From RGIG8767 sp045531685 (GTDB taxonomy: Bacteria > Bacillota > Clostridia > Lachnospirales > Lachnospiraceae), in NCBI GenBank assembly GCA_045531685.1, contig JAZSEL010000120.1:1-64000 (forward strand): a DNA stretch of 64,000 nt. The letters run 5' to 3'. Below are positions 56,260-64,000 of this stretch, one piece after another; position 1 is the stretch's first letter; each line of letters starts with the position of its first letter. Both the position numbers and the translations under genes were made by a program. The notes under the pieces are model-generated. The model had not been told where the DNA came from, did not search any database, and saw nothing but the letters and a program-made list of their open reading frames with translations.

Positions 56260-59100
56260 ATGAATATTTTTTTACCGATTTTGTTTGTGGCGCTGGGAAC
56301 GGTTTCTTTTGTTCTGGCAATTAACAATATTATCCAGGAAGACAAAAATATTGTAAGTAACTGGCTGTTTTTAATACTGGGTTTATTCAGTTTCCTTTGG
56401 GATATCGGAATGGCAGTATTTACACTTCAGGTAACGCCAATACATGCTGCCTTTTGGCGTGGGATATATTTGATAGGTGTTATCGGTGTTATTGTTATGG
56501 CGGGCGTGCTTGTTGGTGTCTGGCTTAATATTCCCAACCGGTTTAAAAGATTTGTGGAAGGGTATATTGTGTTTGGGGCACTGCTGAATTATCCAATAAT
56601 CAGTTCCGGCCAGAATTGTAGATTTGTTATTACTGAATTTGGTATGTCCTATATTACAACGGATTATCAGGGGCGTATCCTGTACAATATATATTTAGTA
56701 GGGTACCTGTTGTTGATTGGTTCAGAGATAGCATACTGCCTTTGGAAGCGTTCTAAAAAAAGGCAGATTATTATGGCACGGGCCTGTATGGTAGTATTGG
56801 TTGCCCTTGGGTCCGGATTGTTGCTGGATACTATTATTTTGGGAGTGGAGCAGGTAGCTTTTCCGGCAACCGCGTTGTTGCAACCGATTGCTGTGATATT
56901 TGCCTATGTGATGTCTAAAAAAACCAATATTAATAATATCAGTATTCATAATTTATCGGATTATATTTATGCGTCCGTAAATGTACCGATGCTCATCGTA
57001 GATGAGGAGCATTATCTTGAAATTTGTAATGCAATGGCAATCCAGTTTTTTGATATGCCGGATGAATTGTTAAAACAGAAAAAGATAGAAGAATTATTTG
57101 ATATCCGGGCAAATGAGAGGGACAGTGGTCTGACTCATGAAGTCATAGAATGTACCTGTACTCTTAACAACAGGATTTGCAAATTGCAGGTTACACATAT
57201 CAAAGACGGCTATAATGATTTTTTAAGTGATATTATTGTTGTAAATGATATGACGGAGACCTATGAGATTATTGATGAGTTAAACGAGGCAAAGGAAGAG
57301 GCGGAGAGAGCGAACGAAGCAAAGAGTGCGTTCTTGGCAAATATGAGCCATGAAATCCGTACACCGATGAATTCCGTTATCGGTATGAGTGAGCTGTTGC
57401 TCCGTGAAAATCTTGATAATGATACTTCATCCAAGATTATGATGATTTATGATGCCGGAAAAGGACTGCTTAGAATTATTAATGACATTTTAGATTTGTC
57501 CAAAATCGAAGCAGGAAAATACGATATCAATGATTGTGATTATGAGTTAAAGGATGTAATTTTTGATATCAGGGAAATGTTTTCGGAGAGATTGCAGGAA
57601 ACAGAGGTAGAGCTGCAGACAGAAGTAATCGGGGATGTGCCGAATCATTTATACGGTGACTTTATCCGTGTGAAACAGATATTAATTAATATCATTGGCA
57701 ATGCGGTCAAATTTACCAAACAGGGCTACATCCGTTTGTCCCTATATCATGAATGGGTATCAGAAGATACCATGAAGCTCTTTTTAAAAGTTGCTGATAC
57801 GGGAATCGGAATTAAGGAAAAGCATCTGGCAACCTTGTTTGATGCATTCCATCAGGTGGATACCAAAAAGAACCGCACCGTTCAGGGAACCGGTCTTGGG
57901 TTAGCCATTACCAAGAATTTGTGTGAATTAATGGGTGGAGCTATTGAGGTAGAAAGTACATATGGGAAGGGAACCGTATTTACGGTATCCATAGTCCAGA
58001 AGGTAATCAGTACAGCACCGCTTAGGATATCAGAAACAAATGAAGTCAGGACCGGAAGTGCGGTGGAGGTATTTATGCCAAACCGTATAGAAGGTCTTGA
58101 AGGGAAGCGGATTCTGGTAGTAGACGATAATAAGTCCAATCTCCTGATTACTAAAAAATTATTGGAGCCGTACCGGTTATATGTGGATGTGAGTGATAGC
58201 GGGACGGAAGCGCTTTCGCTTATTAAGGATAATGAATATGACCTTATTTTCTTGGATCATATGATGCCGGAGATGGATGGTGTGGAAACGGCCGATGAAA
58301 TCCGTAAGCTGGATATTCCATATTGTAAAGAGGTCCCGCTTGTTGTATTAACAGCCAATGCCGTATATGGTGCCAGAAAGGAATTGTTGAATTCCGGTTT
58401 TAGCGATTATGTAGCAAAACCAATTGAAGTAAAAGTATTGGAAAATGTCTTGAGGAAGTATCTGGGTGATATAGGAAAACCGGAAACAGAAGATACGGTT
58501 ATCGGAGAAGGTTTGAATCTGAAAGGGATTGATTCAGCCGGTGCGATGGAGCGTATGCATTTTGGTGAGGATGTCTATATCAGTATCCTTAAGACGTATT
58601 TTACGGATTTGAAAAATGCAGTAATCCGTATTAATGAAGCAAGGGAAAAAGAAGATATCAAGAAATTTGTTGTAGATGTACATGGTATTAAATCTACCAG
58701 TGCAAGTGTAGGAGCTATGGAACTTTCAGAGCTGGCGAAAGCACTGGAAACAGCCGGTAAAGAAAATAATACGGAATTTATTGATGAACATATCAATCAC
58801 TTTATGCAAAGCTGTGATGAAATCATTCATGTGCTACAACAATATTTTGAGAAAGAAGAAACCGTTTTGAGTCAGGAAATGAGCGTGTTGGAACCACAGT
58901 GGTTATCGGATATGCGTGAAGCATGCGAGGAGATGGATTCATTAAGAACGGTTGAGTTATTAGAAAAAATAAAGGGAAAAAGATATTCTGAGAAAGAAAC
59001 GGAACTTGTTACACAAATAGAAGAGTATGTGGATTTATACGATTATGACGAGGTCGTTTCATTATTACAGCAATGGGTATCAGACGGGGGAGTACAATGA
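56260..59100 (+). CDS. Hybrid sensor histidine kinase (7TM-PAS-HisKA-REC-Hpt)
   Basis: A 946-residue hybrid kinase. Seven membrane segments in residues 1-215 form a histidine-kinase-type 7TM region. Then come a PAS-like domain (about 230-330), HisKA with phosphoacceptor H364 in ANMSHEIRTPMN, the ATPase with NAVKFT, DTGIGI and GTGLGLAI, a receiver with D666 in FLDHMMPEMDG, and an Hpt domain with H808 in DVHGIKSTSASVGA. It can therefore relay phosphate His-Asp-His. AAGGAGG precedes the ATG at 56260; earlier in-frame starts lie inside the permease gene. The stop overlaps the next start (ATGA), so it is coupled to the HD-GYP protein, its likely target. Confidence 0.94.
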   Translation: MNIFLPILFVALGTVSFVLAINNIIQEDKNIVSNWLFLILGLFSFLWDIGMAVFTLQVTPIHAAFWRGIYLIGVIGVIVMAGVLVGVWLNIPNRFKRFVEGYIVFGALLNYPIISSGQNCRFVITEFGMSYITTDYQGRILYNIYLVGYLLLIGSEIAYCLWKRSKKRQIIMARACMVVLVALGSGLLLDTIILGVEQVAFPATALLQPIAVIFAYVMSKKTNINNISIHNLSDYIYASVNVPMLIVDEEHYLEICNAMAIQFFDMPDELLKQKKIEELFDIRANERDSGLTHEVIECTCTLNNRICKLQVTHIKDGYNDFLSDIIVVNDMTETYEIIDELNEAKEEAERANEAKSAFLANMSHEIRTPMNSVIGMSELLLRENLDNDTSSKIMMIYDAGKGLLRIINDILDLSKIEAGKYDINDCDYELKDVIFDIREMFSERLQETEVELQTEVIGDVPNHLYGDFIRVKQILINIIGNAVKFTKQGYIRLSLYHEWVSEDTMKLFLKVADTGIGIKEKHLATLFDAFHQVDTKKNRTVQGTGLGLAITKNLCELMGGAIEVESTYGKGTVFTVSIVQKVISTAPLRISETNEVRTGSAVEVFMPNRIEGLEGKRILVVDDNKSNLLITKKLLEPYRLYVDVSDSGTEALSLIKDNEYDLIFLDHMMPEMDGVETADEIRKLDIPYCKEVPLVVLTANAVYGARKELLNSGFSDYVAKPIEVKVLENVLRKYLGDIGKPETEDTVIGEGLNLKGIDSAGAMERMHFGEDVYISILKTYFTDLKNAVIRINEAREKEDIKKFVVDVHGIKSTSASVGAMELSELAKALETAGKENNTEFIDEHINHFMQSCDEIIHVLQQYFEKEETVLSQEMSVLEPQWLSDMREACEEMDSLRTVELLEKIKGKRYSEKETELVTQIEEYVDLYDYDEVVSLLQQWVSDGGVQ

Positions 59101-61112
59101 AATGTATACTAGTGGTAGACGATTCTGCTGCCAATCTTAAATTTGTTGAAAGTGTTTTACGGGAACAATATAAGCTGGTATTGGTGAAGAGTGGTGAAAA
59201 AGCTCTGAATTACCTGGCTAAAAATCCGGTAGATCTGGTTTTGTTGGACATTCAGATGCCGGATATGGATGGATTTGAAACATATGAGAGAATAAGGGAA
59301 TTGCGGCTAAACCGTAGTGTGCCTGTGATTTTTTTGACCGCGGATGTGGATGTGGACAGCGAAATCAAAGGTCTTAAAATGGGAGCGGTTGATTTTATCA
59401 AAAAGCCGTTTGTGCCGGAAGTCATGCTGAATCGAATTCACAGAGTCATTCAATTAGAAGAATTGAACCGGAAACTGGAAGATAAGGTAAAAGAAAAGAC
59501 GGTACAGATTGAGCAGCTTTCATTTGAAATTATTTCTACCATTGCAAGTATGATTGAAGCAAAGGACAGTTATACAAAGGGTCATTCCGTCAGAGTGGCA
59601 GAATACAGTGCGTTGATTGCCAAAGAATTGGGATGGAAGGACGAAGAGATACAGAACCTGAAGTATATTGCATTGTTACATGACATTGGTAAAGTTGGTA
59701 TTCCGGATACTGTCTTAAACAAACCGGGCAGACTTACGGAAAGTGAATTCAATGTGATTAAATCACATACTACCATCGGTGGGGACATTCTGAAGGATAT
59801 TGAGACGATTACGGATGTTGGCGCAGGTGCCAAGTATCATCATGAACGGTATGACGGAAGCGGATATCCATGTGGTTTACGGGAAGAAGAGATTCCGGTT
59901 GTGGCAAGAATCATCGGCATTGCAGATGCATATGATGCCATGAACAGTAAGAGAATATACCGTGACAATTTACCGGAGGATGTAATACGCAAGGAACTTG
60001 TGTGCGGAAGAGGAACCCAATTTGATCCGGAACTTTTGGATGTTTTTGTGGAACTGTTCGATGAAGGTAAATTGGACATTGATTTTGATTATGTAGATAA
60101 AGAAAAGACAATACATGGGGAAGGTTCTATATTAATTAACCAGATTATGCTCAGTATTGAAGAAGAGTTGAAGAAGGCAGAGGCAAGAGACTATCTGACC
60201 GGACTGTATGGTCGTAAAGAGGGAGAAAAGAAAATTGCCAAAGCGATAAGAGAGCAAAAGGGTTGTTTTGCCTTTGTTGATTTGGATAACTTAAAGAGAA
60301 CCAATGATACCATGGGACATCTGGCAGGGGATTATGCATTAAAAACAGTCGGTGAAGTTCTTTCCCTGTATGGCGAAAATGCCATTGTTACCAGACTGGG
60401 TGGGGATGAATTCCTCTTTTATATGAAGGATGTGGACCGTGAAGAGGCCACCCGTATAATTGAGAATATAATGAAGGAATTCGACGAAAGGAAAGAAAAC
60501 AGCACCTATTTATCTGTTTCTTCCCTGTCCATCGGATTATGTATGACTACAACAACGGACACCTTTGGGGAAGTATTCAAGAGAGCGGACCGGGCTTTGT
60601 ACTATGTGAAGCAAAGTGGGAAATGCGGTTATTATTATTACAACCAGGATATTTCCGTTGCCCGTCAGAAAAATTCCGTAGACTTAAGCAGATTGGTGTC
60701 TAATTTGAAAGAGCAGGGTGCTTATAACGGTTCCTTGAGTCTGGAGTATAGGGAGTTTGCCAAGATATATGATTATATCCGACATCTTGGAGAACGTTAT
60801 GATTATAATATTCAGTTGGTTATGATTACTGTGGATACCGGTAATGGGGAAACACTCTATGTGGATGAGAGAGAGCATGTTATGACTTGTATGGAAAAAA
60901 CAATACAGGCATCTCTCCGTTCAGTGGATGTCAGCACCCGTTTTAGTAGCGAGCAGTTTGTGGTAATCCTTATGAATGCACAGAATGAATACATTGAAGT
61001 TATTACGAAGCGTATTGAGATGAATTTCCATAAGGTATACAACAAACGGAAAATGACAGTGCATTTCGATGTGGCGGATTTGACAGATTTAGCGGATATC
61101 TATAAGGAATAA
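59097..61112 (+). CDS. REC-HD-GYP-GGDEF bifunctional cyclic-di-GMP protein
   Basis: A 671-residue response regulator. The receiver has D51 and K103 (LLDIQMPDMDGF); a coiled coil (122-142) leads to an HD-GYP domain with H195-D196 in LLHDIGKVGIP and the full HHERYDGSGYP (248-258); then a GGDEF domain with GGDEF at 435-439, and finally a second, degenerate GGDEF-like domain with RFSSEQF at 615-621. So both making and breaking cyclic-di-GMP are possible in one chain, set by phosphate from the kinase encoded upstream. GGGGGAG precedes the ATG, which overlaps the previous stop. The inhibitory RxxD is absent. Confidence 0.94.
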   Translation: MKCILVVDDSAANLKFVESVLREQYKLVLVKSGEKALNYLAKNPVDLVLLDIQMPDMDGFETYERIRELRLNRSVPVIFLTADVDVDSEIKGLKMGAVDFIKKPFVPEVMLNRIHRVIQLEELNRKLEDKVKEKTVQIEQLSFEIISTIASMIEAKDSYTKGHSVRVAEYSALIAKELGWKDEEIQNLKYIALLHDIGKVGIPDTVLNKPGRLTESEFNVIKSHTTIGGDILKDIETITDVGAGAKYHHERYDGSGYPCGLREEEIPVVARIIGIADAYDAMNSKRIYRDNLPEDVIRKELVCGRGTQFDPELLDVFVELFDEGKLDIDFDYVDKEKTIHGEGSILINQIMLSIEEELKKAEARDYLTGLYGRKEGEKKIAKAIREQKGCFAFVDLDNLKRTNDTMGHLAGDYALKTVGEVLSLYGENAIVTRLGGDEFLFYMKDVDREEATRIIENIMKEFDERKENSTYLSVSSLSIGLCMTTTTDTFGEVFKRADRALYYVKQSGKCGYYYYNQDISVARQKNSVDLSRLVSNLKEQGAYNGSLSLEYREFAKIYDYIRHLGERYDYNIQLVMITVDTGNGETLYVDEREHVMTCMEKTIQASLRSVDVSTRFSSEQFVVILMNAQNEYIEVITKRIEMNFHKVYNKRKMTVHFDVADLTDLADIYKE

Positions 61113-61125
61113 ATTTCGGAGGAAA

Positions 61126-63492
61126 ATGTTGGAAACAAAAGAAAAAAATAGCGCGGTTGTCCTGCGTGTGATATTTGCCCTATTGTTGGTATCGACATTG
61201 GCATTCTTTCTCGTTGGCGAAATAATTATGCCAATGGAAAATCCAACCGGGAGCAGTACCTGCGTAGAGTACGAAGCAGATTGGGAATGGGTATTGCCGG
61301 ATGGAACCAGAGAAACGGTGGAAGTTCCCGGAAGTTGTGATGCCAAACGTGGTGAAACAGTGCGGTTAGAGACTGTACTATCACAAAATCAGGAAAACAC
61401 ATGGTTTTGCATGCGTGCTTCGCAGCAGGATATGCGTGTGTTTGTTGGAGATGAACTTAGAGGCGAATATACTACCGTAGATACCCGTATGTTTGGGAAA
61501 AAGAGTGCAAGTGCATATTTGTTTTTTCCGGTGACGGATGAGGATGCAGGAGAAGTCCTCGCAATAGAGCTTTTCAGCGATTCGGAGTACAGTGGATTTC
61601 TTAATAAGGTGTATACCGGGGAGAAGAGTGATATTATATGGGAACTGGTTGATCAAGGTATAGGAGTGCTGGCAGTCGCTTTGTATATGTTGATTCTTAG
61701 TTCTTTAATTGTTATTGTGGGATGCATACTGCGTTTTGTATACAAGAAAAAAGTTGATATGATTTATCTGGGAATAGGGACGTTAATTTTAGGCTGCTCC
61801 ATGACTGCAGAATCCCATATCCGACAGTTCTTTTTGCCAAATGGCTCCATTGCTGCACATGTTGGATTTTTACTGACCATGCTGATTCCTTATCCATTTA
61901 TGGTATATGTAAGCAGATTGCAGAAAGAACGTTACGACAGATTTTACCGTCCGCTTTCCTGGTGTGTCATAGCTAATTTCTTTGTGTGTACTCTTTTGCA
62001 AGTATTTGGAATCGTAGACCTTGTAGATTCCTCTTTTATTGCATATGGCATTATTGTGATTTGTGTGGGAATTATGGGTGTTACCATATGTATTGACCTT
62101 AAAAATGGCCGCAGCAGTGATTACGGAGAAGTGTTGCTGGGGCTGGTTGCTATGATAATGGCAGCACTCTGGGAAACTTGCATTACCTTTATTCCGGTTA
62201 TACCCCATAAGGGCGGAATCGCATTAAGCATTGGGTTAATTGTTCTTTTGTTTATGGCGGCCATCAAAACCGTGCGGGAACTGATTACTTTGGAAAAGGA
62301 AAAGCAGGTGGCAGTGGAAGCAAGCATGGCAAAAGCCAATTTTCTTGCCAATATGTCCCATGAAATCCGGACACCGATTAATACAATTATCGGTATGAAT
62401 GAGATGATTCTTCGTGAGAACCCGGATGATGCTGTACGGGAATATGCCAATCATGTAACCGGTGCAAGTAAGTTATTGTTGGCATTAGTAAATGATGTTT
62501 TGGATTTTTCCAAAATCGAATCCGGTAAAATGGAGATTGTGGAAAATGACTATTATTTATCCAAACTGTTAATGGATGCTAGTAACGGAATCCGTACTGC
62601 GGCTGAAAGTAAAAAGCTTGAAATCAATGTTCTTGTAGATGAAACATTACCTTCCGTGTTACGAGGGGATGAAATAAGAATCCGACAGATTCTTAATAAT
62701 TTGTTATCCAATGCAGTGAAATATACGAAACGGGGTTCCGTTACCCTTGTTGTAGACGGAGACTTTGAACAGGATGCTTTTGTTTTGTGCATATCGGTAG
62801 AAGATACCGGTATCGGTATCAAACCGGAAGACATGGACAAAATCTTTAACAGTTTCCAAAGACTGGAAGAAAACAAGAACCGGTACATAGAAGGAACGGG
62901 ATTAGGGCTTAATATCACCAAGCGGCTGACAGAGCTAATGGGTGGAAAAATCTTTGTTACAAGTAAGTATAAATCCGGCTCCTGTTTCAGTGTAAGAATA
63001 CCACAGCAGATTATAGATAAGACAGCACTCGGCGACCTAAAGAAGGCATATGAAAGAGATTATTTTTCCAAAGATTCGGATAATTTCCGGTTATATGCAC
63101 CGGATGCCAATGTGTTAATTGTTGATGACAACAAGATGAATCTTAAAGTTGCCGCGGATTTATTAAAAAGAACGGGTATGACATTAACTTTGGCAAATAG
63201 CGGAAATCAATGTCTCCAGTTTTGCAGAAAGAAGAAATTCGATTTGATATTAATGGACCATATGATGCCGGCACCTGACGGAATAGAAACACTTCATTTG
63301 TTGCGACAGGACAGTGAGAGTTTGAATCAGGATACAGACGTTATTGTGCTTACAGCAAATGCCATTGTAGGTATGAAGAGTGTGTATTTGTCAGAAGGAT
63401 TTTCGGATTATTTAACGAAACCGATTGTTGCCGAGGAATTAGAAATTGCGATTGCCAGATATCTTCCGGAGGATAAAGTCCGGTCACGATAA
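61126..63492 (+). CDS. Hybrid sensor histidine kinase (7TMR-HisKA-HATPase-REC)
   Basis: A 788-residue hybrid kinase. An N-terminal membrane anchor (14-36) is followed by an outer beta-sandwich domain (45-165), then seven membrane segments (about 172-390) of 7TMR-DISM plan. HisKA has H412 in ANMSHEIRTPIN; the ATPase has NNLLSNAVKYTK, DTGIGI and GTGLGLNI; the receiver has D711 in LMDHMMPAPDG. There is no Hpt domain, so phosphate must pass to a separate one, possibly that of the kinase at 56260. GGAGGA precedes the ATG. It shares the operon with the kinase/HD-GYP pair. The ligand is unknown. Confidence 0.94.
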   Translation: MLETKEKNSAVVLRVIFALLLVSTLAFFLVGEIIMPMENPTGSSTCVEYEADWEWVLPDGTRETVEVPGSCDAKRGETVRLETVLSQNQENTWFCMRASQQDMRVFVGDELRGEYTTVDTRMFGKKSASAYLFFPVTDEDAGEVLAIELFSDSEYSGFLNKVYTGEKSDIIWELVDQGIGVLAVALYMLILSSLIVIVGCILRFVYKKKVDMIYLGIGTLILGCSMTAESHIRQFFLPNGSIAAHVGFLLTMLIPYPFMVYVSRLQKERYDRFYRPLSWCVIANFFVCTLLQVFGIVDLVDSSFIAYGIIVICVGIMGVTICIDLKNGRSSDYGEVLLGLVAMIMAALWETCITFIPVIPHKGGIALSIGLIVLLFMAAIKTVRELITLEKEKQVAVEASMAKANFLANMSHEIRTPINTIIGMNEMILRENPDDAVREYANHVTGASKLLLALVNDVLDFSKIESGKMEIVENDYYLSKLLMDASNGIRTAAESKKLEINVLVDETLPSVLRGDEIRIRQILNNLLSNAVKYTKRGSVTLVVDGDFEQDAFVLCISVEDTGIGIKPEDMDKIFNSFQRLEENKNRYIEGTGLGLNITKRLTELMGGKIFVTSKYKSGSCFSVRIPQQIIDKTALGDLKKAYERDYFSKDSDNFRLYAPDANVLIVDDNKMNLKVAADLLKRTGMTLTLANSGNQCLQFCRKKKFDLILMDHMMPAPDGIETLHLLRQDSESLNQDTDVIVLTANAIVGMKSVYLSEGFSDYLTKPIVAEELEIAIARYLPEDKVRSR

Positions 63493-63521
63493 AAAATGAA
63501 AATGAGCAGAGGAAGTATCAG

Positions 63522-64000
63522 ATGCTTTATACGATACCGGATTATTATAAAGAATTTCAATGTATTGCAGATCAATGCGAGGATACCTGTTGTGCGGGCT
63601 GGCAGATTGTAATTGATAAGAAATCACTTAACAAATACAAACATTTGAAAAGTGATTATGGGAAAACCGTCCGCAAAAAAGTGAATTGGTTTACAGGTAC
63701 CTTTAAACAGGATAAAAACAAGCGCTGTGCCTTTTTGAATGATTGCAATTTGTGCGATTTGTACTTGAATGAAGGGGATGGAATTTTTTGCAAAACCTGT
63801 CATTTATATCCAAGGCATATTGAGGAGTTTGAGGGAGTCAGAGAAATCAGTCTTTCCATATCCTGTCCGGAGGCAGCCCGGATTCTGATGAATAGAACAG
63901 ACAAGGTAGAGTATCTTACCTATGAAAAAGAAGGAGAAGAGGAGTATGAGGACTTTGACCCATTCCTGTTTTCCATGCTGGAAGATGCCAGAAAAGAAAT
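63522..64000 (+). CDS. fliB: FliB-like flagellin lysine-N-methylase, 3' end missing
   Basis: The first 159 residues of a cysteine-rich protein cut by the window end. It begins MLYTIPDYYKEFQCIADQCE, the usual FliB start, followed by the family cysteine clusters: DTCCAGW, CAFLNDCNLCDLY and CKTCHLYPRH. FliB methylates lysines on flagellin in Salmonella and is widespread in motile Clostridia. The conserved cysteines probably hold an iron-sulfur or other metal centre. The ATG at 63522 has AGAGGAAG six bases upstream. It follows the hybrid kinase gene by 29 bases on the same strand. No flagellin gene is visible in the window. Call is sound, but the C-terminus is unseen. Confidence 0.85.
   Translation, partial: MLYTIPDYYKEFQCIADQCEDTCCAGWQIVIDKKSLNKYKHLKSDYGKTVRKKVNWFTGTFKQDKNKRCAFLNDCNLCDLYLNEGDGIFCKTCHLYPRHIEEFEGVREISLSISCPEAARILMNRTDKVEYLTYEKEGEEEYEDFDPFLFSMLEDARKE

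Overview
The window looks like a chromosomal segment of a Gram-positive, low-to-moderate GC anaerobe of the class Clostridia, most likely a motile member of the Lachnospiraceae. This rests on strong GGAGG-type ribosome sites, 17-bp-spaced sigma-A-like promoters, families typical of that group (YerC, DUF1836, DUF1893, DUF4173, PurO plus a stand-alone AICAR formyltransferase) and many cyclic-di-GMP and chemotaxis proteins. The species call is inference. I see no rRNA, tRNA, CRISPR array, transposase or phage gene. Almost all genes are on the + strand; only csp, yerC and one methyltransferase are on the - strand. Many start codons were moved downstream of the longest reading frame because a Shine-Dalgarno site decides them.

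Layout. 1-3000: a eukaryotic-type HisA, a cold-shock protein, a degenerate LytM protein paired with a bactofilin, and a TrpR-like regulator. 3000-11200: a DUF1836 regulator, an orphan ABC-type binding lipoprotein, a PspA/YdjI envelope-stress pair, PcrA helicase, a small acidic membrane protein and an RlmD-type RNA methyltransferase. 11200-16000: a 63-bp tandem duplication carrying two near-identical 15-codon reading frames, an ASKHA-domain protein with a coding minisatellite, and a large periplasmic-sensor EAL protein. 16000-24150: a ZTP riboswitch controlling the last two purine steps (PurO and AICAR formyltransferase), cardiolipin synthase, a nucleotidyltransferase, a D-lactate dehydrogenase and a three-gene zinc-ribbon/membrane operon. 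24180-35100: DEAD-box helicase, a second RNA methyltransferase, an SH3 membrane protein, a glycosyltransferase fused to a MarR-like helix-turn-helix, a PfkB kinase, two membrane proteins (one DUF5058), a PM20D1-like M20 hydrolase and DUF1893.

35100-43800: an AT-rich stretch with an iterated TATCCGTA motif, a BlaI/BlaR1-type pair whose sensor ends in an Ig-like rather than a penicillin-binding domain, an ECF S component, a MATE exporter, and a DUF2975 / YozG-like / DUF4173 module behind a perfect 16-bp inverted repeat. 43800-64000 is rich in signalling: a chemoreceptor fused to PilZN-PilZ, a PAS-GGDEF cyclase, a TAXI-TRAP uptake system, a second chemoreceptor, an AzgA-type purine permease, two hybrid histidine kinases flanking a REC-HD-GYP-GGDEF protein, and the start of a flagellin lysine methylase gene (FliB).

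How it fits together: the right third and the EAL protein at 12977-15928 suggest that nutrient sensing, cyclic-di-GMP turnover and flagellar motility are linked here. The rest is housekeeping (purine and histidine synthesis, RNA modification, DNA repair) mixed with uncharacterised membrane modules. The best candidates for undescribed biology are the tandem small-peptide cassette, the chemoreceptor-PilZ fusion, the glycosyltransferase-HTH fusion, the zinc-ribbon triple operon and the Ig-like BlaR1 system.
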